Part shown: one piece after another, positions 19,892-21,716 of the stretch
Position numbering within the stretch: the first letter of the stretch is position 1
How the letters are laid out: the number at the start of each line of letters is the position of its first letter
From: Temnopleurus reevesii
Lineage: Eukaryota > Echinodermata > Echinoidea > Temnopleuroida > Temnopleuridae
Length of the DNA stretch: 21,716 bases
Direction of reading: 5' to 3'
Assembly: GCA_036244855.1 (NCBI GenBank)
Contig: BQKZ01000468.1
Span: 92,273 to 113,988, forward strand
Position numbers and translations under genes: made by a program
The notes under the pieces: generated by a model
What the model was told of the DNA's origin: nothing
Seen by the model: the letters and a program-made list of their open reading frames with translations, nothing else
Database searches by the model: none

Positions 19892-20839
19892 TTTGTTTTA
19901 CGGCGTGTATCATTCAAATTTGAATATTTACGCCAGGAGAAGAAGAAAGGGAGAAGGAGGCGACTGGCCGGGACCGAACCTGCGACCAACACAGGTCATT
20001 TATGACTGTTCCAAACAGCTTGATTACAGGCACACACCACGACGCCTCAGTGAATAGAAATAACTGTAACTTATTCTTTTTCGATTTCACCTTTATGTTG
20101 GTTTCTTGCCTAGTCAATCACCTTCCTCCTTTGTTTGAATGACAGACTTCTCATTGGGATATCAATGTCAACAAAAATTTCTTTTTGTATTTTCTCCTTT
20201 TATTTGGCTTTAGAATTATCAATTTTTATTGCTGCAGACTTGCAAAGATTCATTTTCCCAGATTTTGTTGCAAAGATTTGATCTTAACCTGAACTATAAT
20301 TTAATACCCTGTCATTAGAATAGACTTACATTCATGTAATGGGCTTGTTATCTGATTTGGGGAATAAATTGTAGCAGCATTCAGGGGAATTTGACAAATA
20401 AAATCCACTCAATTCATGTTCTGAAAGCTCATGATTGATTAACATGTGATTTAAATACACTATTCAGCACTTTGCCAGATACAAAGGATTAATCAGTTTC
20501 GAATCGTAGACAATGTTAAGACTGCTTCCACTACTCTGACTTTCTTAAATGACTCTGAGAAGGTTTGGTGTTCCTTCTGATGAGAAAGCTTGCATTATGC
20601 CATTTCATTGATTGTACATTTAATCTGAGTAATCAGAGCCTCCATCAAAGATTCTCTGTGTTCAAATGCTTCTGAGAGCTACAGTTACACATTACTTAGA
20701 TATCAGATCATTAGCTGATTGTAACGTATGCGATGGCTTAAACCAATCAATGTAACAGCTTTTGTATTTCATGTTGGACTTTTTCATGTTGCAGGAGCCT
20801 GAGGAACAATCTGCTAAGTCTAGAAGGAGAACAAGATGA
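2350..20839 (+). CDS. PHF14: PHF14 orthologue (PHD finger protein 14), multi-exon gene
   Basis: PHF14 is a nuclear chromatin reader whose PHD1-zinc knuckle-PHD2 (PZP) module binds the histone H3 tail; in vertebrates it is reported to act with HMG20A, TCF20 and RAI1. The call rests on colinear agreement with the family as I remember it: an RRVKP motif near the start; PHD1 with C147, C150, C164, C167, H172, C175, C200, C203; a zinc knuckle with C212, C215, H232, C235; extended PHD2 from C268 to H325; the block RLMRKAELMG; a coiled coil near residues 451-520; and PHD3 C554 to C602. Eighteen exons (1, 2, 4-19) join with matching phases to 2,067 coding nt, 688 residues, numbered here without exon 3. 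Human PHF14 is longer (about 890-950 residues), mainly through a longer low-complexity N-terminus and a fourth PHD absent here. The start and exon 3 are uncertain; the identity is not. Confidence 0.95.
3024..3122. repeat. Imperfect palindrome in intron 1
   Basis: The left arm TTGGCGAATATGCACTGC...TTTTCTGTGCATGC faces the right arm GCATGTGAAGAAAA...GCAGTACACATTCGCTAA. About 45 bases per arm can pair with mismatches and small bulges. It may be a small MITE or a chance hairpin. It lies in intron 1, where the only other hint of structure is the repeat fragment at 3655-3850. Confidence 0.5.
3655..3850. repeat. Possible second fragment of the 1080-1262 repeat family
   Basis: Contains TATGATGTCATCCAATTGGC, ATTCATAACTTTATTTATTA, TTGTCCAATTTTCTTCAAAC and ATTTTGGGGTGAAGTTAGAC. 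The middle also resembles the inner part of the foldback arm at 15285-15360 (AATTCATAAGTTTTGAAC, TTGTCCGAGTTTGCTCA). No ends are defined. Confidence 0.35.
4156..4278 (+). CDS. PHF14: PHF14 exon 2: conserved N-terminal motif
   Basis: The acceptor is ...AACAAACAG at 4155 and the donor is GTAAGT at 4279. Only one frame is open; it reads QRDPEKRRVKPVDHHLLQ, then a Ser/Asp repeat (SDSDSDSDFEI). This parallels the start of vertebrate PHF14, where RRQVKP is followed by a leucine-rich stretch and a DSSDDSDF acidic run. It enters with two bases of a split codon and leaves with one. The preceding intron (2420-4155) is the second longest in the gene. Confidence 0.85.
4712..4792 (+). CDS. PHF14: PHF14 candidate exon 3, no usable donor as printed
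   Basis: A good acceptor (TTTTGTATTACAG, ending 4711) leads into the only open frame, which accepts the phase of exon 2. It encodes a basic segment, AQKRKRDPDKSPWKPKRA, then LIPAKRASNV and a TAG at 4795. SPWKPKRA followed by KRAS resembles the NDWRPTVVKRKGRSAS region of vertebrate PHF14, in the right order before an acidic run. To join exon 4 in frame it should end near 4792 with one codon base over, but the next bases are TCTAGA, not GT. The only nearby GT (4792-4793) gives the wrong phase. It may be a real exon with a one-base sequence error, an alternative or poison exon, or a decayed exon. The 3' boundary is a guess. Confidence 0.5.
4954..5153 (+). CDS. PHF14: PHF14 exon 4: acidic Asp/Ser/Glu-rich segment
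   Basis: The acceptor is CTTCTAG at 4953, with an in-frame alternative ATTCAG six bases on. The donor is GTAAGT at 5154. It encodes SGGSHGEGGMGSSDEEND and a long D/S/E run, then MSVQQLIARAKGRKGHCQS, and ends on a codon boundary. Vertebrate PHF14 has an equivalent acidic low-complexity stretch just before PHD1. The GAT repeats also leave a Met-rich frame open (4960-5157), which I take as a shadow. It joins exon 2 directly in frame (split GAT codon) or follows exon 3. Confidence 0.85.
5154..5668 (+). other. Intron 4, no recognised element
   Basis: 515 bases with donor GTAAGT and acceptor ATATACAG. AT-rich. I see no repeat, RNA gene or open frame I can support. Confidence 0.7.
5669..5739 (+). 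CDS. PHF14: PHF14 exon 5: start of PHD1
   Basis: The acceptor is ATATACAG and the donor GTAAGT. Phase 0 reading gives PNSENRSVDQLKILICCVCL then GEN and a split codon. C147 and C150 are the first zinc-ligand pair of PHD1; the vertebrate protein reads HILICCVCLGDNSED at this point. Residue numbers count from the ATG at 2350 without exon 3. Confidence 0.95.
6069..6124 (+). CDS. PHF14: PHF14 exon 6: PHD1 middle
   Basis: A 56-base exon with acceptor CTTACAG and donor GTCAGT. It encodes SEDTDEIVECDMCGVPVHEG including the split codons. C164, C167 and H172 are PHD1 ligands. It matches vertebrate SEDADEIIQCDNCGITVHEG almost residue for residue. Confidence 0.96.
6252..6849. repeat. Near-identical tandem duplication split by an N (probable assembly artefact)
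   Basis: Copy A (6252-6557, 306 bases) and copy B (6559-6849, 291 bases) flank the only N, at 6558. By eye they differ by a 15-base insertion in A (around 6430-6445) and a few substitutions, for example CAGTTAACCTC against CAGCGAAACTC. Both start CCTTAAACTTGC and end TTTATGCAT. This fits two haplotypes placed end to end across a nominal one-base gap. It lies within intron 6 and does not affect coding sequence. Confidence 0.85.
6850..7236 (+). other. Rest of intron 6, no recognised element
   Basis: Intron 6 spans 6125-7236. Outside the duplicated block I see AT-rich sequence with no element I can name. The acceptor is TTTTTATAATTATCAG. Confidence 0.6.
7237..7346 (+). CDS. PHF14: PHF14 exon 7: end of PHD1
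   Basis: It encodes GCYGENQSDADSTSSNQ, then TASSTEPWFCDPCKGGVLNP, and ends at a GTAAGT donor on a codon boundary. C175, C200 and C203 complete the C4HC3 ligand set of PHD1. The Ser/Asp-rich insert before EPWFC corresponds to SDSIMSSASENS in the vertebrate protein. Confidence 0.96.
7347..7993 (+). other. Intron 7, no recognised element
   Basis: 647 bases, AT-rich. It contains a short inverted pair, AAAAGGTGTTTTGTTAGCACCTTTTT near 7507-7532, able to form a small hairpin. I see nothing else that I can support. Confidence 0.6.
7994..8049 (+). CDS. PHF14: PHF14 exon 8: zinc knuckle, first half
   Basis: A 56-base exon with acceptor TTTTCAG and donor GTAAGA. It encodes TCELCPNLGGAFKETDAGR including the split last codon. 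C212 and C215 are the first pair of the zinc knuckle between PHD1 and PHD2. Vertebrate PHF14 reads SCELCPNQDGIFKETDAGR here. Confidence 0.96.
8428..8614. mobile_element. Short non-autonomous element with terminal inverted repeats (MITE-like)
   Basis: The left end ATTACAGTCAAACCTGTCTA and the right end TAGACAGGTTTGACTGTAAT are perfect reverse complements of 20 bases. The 187-base interior carries tandem degenerate units of about 20-25 bases around CTGTCTATAGTGGCCAC. There is no coding capacity. No clear target-site duplication is visible outside the ATTACAG ends. It lies in intron 8 (8050-8812), whose remainder shows nothing I can name. The superfamily is not identified. Confidence 0.75.
8813..8924 (+). 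CDS. PHF14: PHF14 exon 9: zinc knuckle to PHD2 linker
   Basis: The acceptor is CTGCTCCAG and the donor GTATGT. It encodes WVHVVCALYVPGVAFSDVAK, then LRWVTLSEMAPAKWGAK. H232 and C235 complete the zinc knuckle. RWVHxxCALYxPGVxF is a hallmark of PZP modules and matches vertebrate PHF14 very closely. Confidence 0.97.
8925..9414 (+). other. Intron 9, no recognised element
   Basis: 490 AT-rich bases with donor GTATGT and acceptor CATTTTCAG. I see no repeat or RNA gene that I can support. Confidence 0.6.
9415..9509 (+). CDS. PHF14: PHF14 exon 10: extended PHD2 core
   Basis: The acceptor is CATTTTCAG and the donor GTGAGT. It encodes SCSYCEDERFSLTGVAISCD, then AGMCRNFFHVTC. C268, C271, C285, C290, H295 and C298 are PHD2 ligands. 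The CDAGMCR-x-x-FHVTC signature is that of extended PHD fingers in PZP proteins. Confidence 0.97.
9813..9880 (+). repeat. 34-base tandem duplication next to an acceptor
   Basis: Two adjacent 34-base units (9813-9846 and 9847-9880) each begin CAGGATATGAT and end with TATTTTCTA plus one base. They differ at a handful of positions. The second sits immediately before the exon 11 acceptor (TTCTTGTAG, ending 9888), so the duplication doubled the polypyrimidine and possible branch-point region. Confidence 0.8.
9889..9931 (+). CDS. PHF14: PHF14 exon 11: PHD2 continuation (43-base microexon)
   Basis: It encodes the end of the split Cys codon, then GQREGLLSEASLDE, and ends at a GTAAGT donor on a codon boundary. 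Vertebrate PHF14 has CAQKEGLLSEAAAEE. Its small size and the duplicated acceptor region make it a candidate for variable splicing, although skipping it would break the frame. Confidence 0.95.
9932..10371 (+). other. Intron 11, no recognised element
   Basis: 440 AT-rich bases. It includes a short local repeat of TATCAGGATATTTT around 10120-10150 and a TTATTTATTTATATATTTAT tract near 10190-10215. Nothing else I can name. Confidence 0.6.
10372..10538 (+). CDS. PHF14: PHF14 exon 12: end of extended PHD2, ends at a GC donor
   Basis: The acceptor is GTTACATCAG. It encodes EIADPFYAYCKLHVEKGIRR, then YKRQNWLAIQ and a linker ending HAKFL plus two bases. C322 and H325 are the last PHD2 ligands. The exon must end in phase 2 to join exon 13; that requires the donor TTAAG/GCAAGG at 10539, a GC donor with an otherwise strong consensus. 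The nearby GT at 10544 gives the wrong phase and an early stop. Confidence 0.9.
10539..10943 (+). other. Intron 12, GC-AG type
   Basis: The intron begins GCAAGG and ends CAACTCTAG. GC-AG introns are a known minor class handled by the major spliceosome. No repeat or other element is recognised inside. Confidence 0.75.
10944..11191 (+). CDS. PHF14: PHF14 exon 13: conserved linker with RLMRKAELMG
   Basis: It encodes FQDQYRAMRRLKPDPWVPPE, then KVPRALTTSASACRRLMRKA and ELMGF, ending AFSAEFVNYCIG. Vertebrate PHF14 has QAWVPREKLPRPLTSSASAIRKLMRKAELMG and LTADFVNYYFERN, so the order and spacing agree. This is the largest coding exon. The donor is GTAAAC at 11192, which is moderately weak. The exact role of this block is not known to me. 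Confidence 0.96.
11737..12027 (-). mobile_element. Degenerate tRNA-related SINE copy
   Basis: On the plus strand it begins with a TTTATATAGTGC motif and passes through CCAGCCACTCGAGCACT and GCATTTCAAGGAATAAATTCC. It ends with a diverged antisense B-box (GAGATTCAAATCGCTGAC near 11960) and ACTACACCAAGCTGC. The same ordered motifs (TATATAGCGC, CAGCCACTTTATTAGCGCAC, TTTCAAGGAATA) recur at 18291-18456. The orientation follows the antisense B-box. It lies in intron 13 (11192-12291); the rest of that intron shows nothing recognisable. Confidence 0.55.
12292..12398 (+). CDS. PHF14: PHF14 exon 14: coiled-coil start
   Basis: The acceptor is TTTGTTTAG and the donor GTAAGT. It encodes DRDDKMNGLKSRLNDLMKQS, then EKLQSLESQLRRKYDS. 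The regular spacing of Leu and Met among charged residues suggests a coiled coil, and the vertebrate protein has a similar helical stretch (KNIKDKLENEQEKLHVEYNK). Confidence 0.93.
12399..12871 (+). other. Intron 14, no recognised element
   Basis: 473 AT-rich bases between donor GTAAGT and acceptor TTGACTGACAG. I see nothing in it that I can support. Confidence 0.6.
12872..13071 (+). CDS. PHF14: PHF14 exon 15: coiled-coil end and basic linker
   Basis: It encodes LSVQVEEMRSTQADSREEVE, then SMWKMLSAMAGKKLNQPPVL and NLPRFVRKTPTKKEDKEE, ending GVIHL in a split codon. IWALLGRITGQKLNIPAILRAP is the vertebrate counterpart of the WKMLSAMAGKKLN stretch. The donor is GTGAGT. Phase 2 leads into PHD3. 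Confidence 0.95.
13072..13424 (+). other. Intron 15, no recognised element
   Basis: 353 bases, AT-rich, with donor GTGAGT and acceptor TCTCTTCCAG. An inverted TGCATGCAT-like stretch lies near 13383-13392. No element is named. Confidence 0.6.
13425..13556 (+). CDS. PHF14: PHF14 exon 16: PHD3 main part
   Basis: It encodes CGICEQSHDQHLLVLCDICK, then KYYHMGCLDPPLTRMPKKSA and FSV plus two bases of Trp597. C554, C557, C569, C572, H577 and C580 are PHD3 ligands. It is very close to vertebrate CGICKKNHDQHLLLLCDTCK and YHLGCLDPPLTRMP. The donor is GTGAGT. Confidence 0.97.
13580..13746. repeat. Dispersed palindromic repeat, copy 1
   Basis: The left end GTTGTTCGAAATGAACTGCAA and the right end TTGCAACTTTTGAACAAC are imperfect inverted repeats. 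The inner segment AACAATGATTTTGATTTGC followed by CGATCCACTGCA resembles 21234-21285, so this is probably one copy of a dispersed family. It is in intron 16. Confidence 0.5.
14421..14433 (+). repeat. Poly-G tract
   Basis: A run of 13 G, preceded by GGGA and followed shortly by eight T. Simple sequence, and a likely site of length error in draft data. Confidence 0.9.
14794..15399. mobile_element. Foldback / long-TIR element with TTAA ends
   Basis: The left end TTAAAGGGGAACCAACCCCTT mirrors the right end AAGGGTTGGTTTCCCTTTAA. The complementarity continues through arms of about 220 bases (14794-15012 and 15180-15399): both arms contain AGAAAAATCAGATGAACAAA, ATGGGGATCC and ACAACTCCTCATTCACTTT in matching inverted order. 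The 167-base spacer carries a poly-T run near 15120-15139. The outer TTAA on both sides would suit a TTAA-targeting (piggyBac-like) non-autonomous element, but it could also be part of the inverted repeat. No transposase is encoded. Confidence 0.75.
16975..17300. repeat. Probable dispersed repeat with GC-rich head and AGGTCA motifs
   Basis: It starts with a GGCGCCGC / CGGCGGCGAGGGCGGCGGCG segment, foreign to the AT-rich surroundings, continues through the AGGTCA cluster at 17100-17122 and ends near GGCGAGACTGCCATGTGGCG (17262-17281). The composition shift and modular look suggest an interspersed repeat. I recognise the style from marine invertebrate sequence but cannot name a family. The ends are uncertain. 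Confidence 0.4.
17100..17122 (+). promoter_or_regulatory. Three AGGTCA nuclear-receptor half-sites (DR1 + DR4)
   Basis: AGGTCA at 17100-17105, 17107-17112 and 17117-17122, all perfect and in one orientation. The spacers are 1 and 4 bases, so the cluster reads as a perfect DR1 (RXR, HNF4, COUP-TF type) overlapping a perfect DR4 (TR, LXR type). Function is inferred from motif knowledge only, and it sits in probable repeat sequence. Confidence 0.45.
17696..17750. promoter_or_regulatory. E-box CACGTG and full CRE TGACGTCA
   Basis: The palindromic E-box CACGTG (17696-17701) lies 41 bases before a perfect palindromic CRE TGACGTCA (17743-17750). A stretch richer in CpG follows, to about 17950. It could be a regulatory region or an internal promoter upstream of exon 17, or chance and repeat sequence. 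No transcript evidence is available. Confidence 0.25.
18082..18275. mobile_element. Long imperfect palindrome (MITE-like)
   Basis: The centre pairs GAGAGGCTATCATCCT with AGGATGATAGCCCTCTC. Outside it, GTCACG pairs with CGTGAC, CAGATGG with CCATCTG, CGATTATT with AATAATCG, and GATGACA with TGTCATC at the tips. Nearly the whole 194 bases can therefore fold into one hairpin. There is no coding capacity. A MITE or other foldback element is the best reading; no target-site duplication is identified. Confidence 0.65.
18291..18456 (-). mobile_element. Truncated second copy of the intron 13 SINE-like family
   Basis: It begins AATAATGAACGGCTTTTATA followed by TAGCGCTT, then CTAAGCGCTCTACAATTGCA, CCCGGCAGCCACTTTATTAG and TTTCAAGGAATATACC. 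The order agrees with 11737-12027, but the B-box end is missing. The strand is inferred by analogy with that copy. Both are diverged, so this is an old family. Confidence 0.55.
18636..18786 (+). CDS. PHF14: PHF14 exon 17: end of PHD3 and acidic/basic tail
   Basis: The acceptor is TTCCATACAG and the donor GTGAGC. It completes Trp597 and encodes QCSECVSSSSDESEAEESKE, then RRKKRIIKEPLKFTTQYPDF. C599 and C602 are the last PHD3 ligands. Vertebrate WQCSECDQAGSSDMEA and RSRRQIKEPVKFVPQ align well. The KKR cluster could contribute to nuclear import (inference). Confidence 0.96.
18787..19671 (+). other. Intron 17, no recognised element
   Basis: 885 AT-rich bases with donor GTGAGC and acceptor ATATTTTTAG. 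I see T-rich stretches (for example CTCTTCCTTTCTCTCTTTG near 19190) but no repeat or RNA gene I can support. Confidence 0.6.
19672..19752 (+). CDS. PHF14: PHF14 exon 18: basic tail
   Basis: 81 bases, both ends on codon boundaries, with donor GTAAGT. It encodes VSKVKGRGRSRVPSKRKQAA then MDLSEDF. It corresponds to the RTRGRKRSFVPEEE region of vertebrate PHF14. Because its length is a multiple of three, it could be skipped without changing the frame. A nuclear localisation role for GRGRSR and SKRK is inference. Confidence 0.88.
19857..20055 (-). mobile_element. tRNA-derived SINE with (TC)n tail
   Basis: Read on the minus strand, the head lies near 20055. A loose A-box-like GCGTCGTGGTGTGTGCC (about 20030-20046) precedes a good B-box GGTTCGGTCC (plus-strand complement at 19971-19980), about 60 bases apart. 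The tail is a TC dinucleotide run (GA on plus, 19857-19888). This is the classic tRNA-SINE arrangement. It is not a tRNA gene: there is no acceptor stem. It lies in intron 18 (19753-20794). No target-site duplication is clear. Confidence 0.6.
20795..20839 (+). CDS. PHF14: PHF14 exon 19: last coding exon
   Basis: The acceptor is TTCATGTTGCAG. It encodes EPEEQSAKSRRRTR and then TGA at 20837-20839. The end is short and strongly basic. In long vertebrate forms a fourth PHD follows an equivalent basic region (EERVPRERRQRQ); here translation stops first. Frame and phase join cleanly to exon 18. Confidence 0.88.
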   Translation, partial: EPEEQSAKSRRRTR

Positions 20840-21120
20840 TTCCCACTCAGCATTTTTAATATGAAAGGGAAGTAGTAGAATCATATGAATGTACTGGTTA
20901 GTAATTGTATGTTTTAGATTGTACCAATGATAATGAATGTTAACATTATTTTCTTACTGTGGTTTTGTTTATTCTTATGTACCCTGATATAAGCTGAAAC
21001 CTATTGAAATTTAGAGGATAGATGGAAAAATCAAGTTTGTCCTTGAAGCCCAGAGGTAATAGGTACCCATTGATAGCGACCAGTTCATGGAGTGTGAAAT
21101 AAATTAGTTAAGACTGCAAT
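20840..21120 (+). other. PHF14 3' UTR with AATAAA signal
   Basis: Non-coding sequence after the stop leads to a canonical AATAAA at 21098-21103, followed by a GT-rich/T-rich stretch (GCAATGTTCTTATCC near 21115). Cleavage around 21115-21125 would give a 3' UTR of about 280 bases. The extent is an inference from the signal. Confidence 0.55.
21098..21103 (+). terminator. Polyadenylation signal AATAAA
   Basis: A perfect hexamer about 260 bases after the PHF14 stop codon. It is the first perfect AATAAA after the stop. Confidence 0.6.
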
Positions 21121-21129
21121 GTTCTTATC

Positions 21130-21310
21130 CTTTGGATGTCATACTAAGGGGAATCTTGGTATCAACTGCAACTCGGTAAACTGGTAGTACTTTCATTCGT
21201 GCATTGTCTGTACTGTTTTCAAGACACAATGAAACAATGATTTTGATTGGTGTTTGCCGATCGACTGCAACTTGCAATCGATCGCAATTCTCTAGCAATA
21301 GCCTCTGAGA
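21130..21310. repeat. Dispersed repeat, copy 2 (relative of 13580-13746)
   Basis: It contains AACAATGATTTTGATTGG and CGATCGACTGCAACTTGCAA, matching in order AACAATGATTTTGATTTG and CGATCCACTGCATCATGCAA in intron 16. An upstream ATCAACTGCAACT at 21162-21174 may be the other inverted end. The family is unnamed. The remaining flank to 21716 holds nothing I recognise. Confidence 0.4.
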
Positions 21311-21716
21311 GTTATAAAAACAACCAAAGGCTTCTGCAAAGTCCACCCACTCATATTGCATTGTAAGATAACATTTATCAATTCTTATGTAAGGCAATCT
21401 CTGAAGTCATCTTGAATTGCGTCAAACAATTGCCTTAAAAATGTATAGCCTAACCGATAAATACCTGACAGTGCTAGATTAGACTTCTCAACTTTAAATG
21501 ATTTTATGCATGTAGAAGGGTATTTCATGATGTTAACTATTAGTTGTGATAAGTTTCATAAAACATCCGCCTGCATAGTGCAGAGCGTAAACTACATGAC
21601 TGTATAGTTTGATTAATTATGCAAATTTATGCATGAAATCTTATTTTCTGTTCTATTTCACTCATTGAAGCTCCTAGAAAGCTCATTTTTGGTATGAATA
21701 TTCTCCATATTATTCC

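Noticed and set aside
19966..20055. Possible tRNA gene on the minus strand
   Set aside because: A B-box is present, but there is no pairing acceptor stem, no convincing anticodon arm, and it carries a SINE-type tail. Called a SINE instead.
1..21716. CRISPR arrays, operons, phage-like or toxin-antitoxin loci
   Set aside because: No regularly spaced repeats, no adjacent long open frames and no bacterial signals. The gene has spliceosomal introns, so the window is eukaryotic.

Overview
The window looks like a draft-assembly piece of an invertebrate deuterostome genome, most likely an echinoderm such as a sea urchin. It is AT-rich, with short exons, introns of a few hundred to about 5,000 bases, GT-AG splice sites and many small dispersed repeats. 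The species is an inference. The sequence itself shows only a metazoan-type gene, repeat types I associate with marine deuterostomes, and a single N at 6558 typical of draft assembly.

The window holds one recognisable gene, on the plus strand: the orthologue of PHF14 (PHD finger protein 14). I traced 18 coding exons that join in one frame from an ATG at 2350 to a TGA at 20837-20839, giving about 688 residues. A nineteenth candidate exon (exon 3, about 4712-4792) resembles the PHF14 family but has no usable splice donor as printed. Domains in order: acidic Ser/Asp-rich N-terminus (exons 1-4); PHD1, zinc knuckle and extended PHD2, which form the histone H3-binding PZP module (exons 5-12); a conserved linker and coiled coil (exons 12-15); PHD3 (exons 16-17); and a basic tail (exons 17-19). 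The fourth PHD finger of long vertebrate PHF14 is not found.

Layout: 1-2349 is upstream sequence with a LINE-like 3' end, a repeat fragment and simple-sequence tracts. 2350-20839 is the gene. 20840 to about 21120 is the 3' UTR with AATAAA at 21098, and the rest is flank. The introns carry most of the other structure: a palindrome in intron 1, an apparently false tandem duplication around the N in intron 6, a TIR element in intron 8, a degenerate SINE in intron 13, a 606-bp foldback element, a 194-bp palindrome, a nuclear-receptor half-site cluster and a second SINE-family copy in intron 16, and a tRNA-derived SINE in intron 18.

I found no operon, CRISPR array, prokaryotic system or tRNA/rRNA gene. 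I do not see an undescribed system. The points most worth checking are the exon 3 anomaly, the GC-AG intron 12, the missing fourth PHD, the haplotype-like duplication and the mobile-element families.
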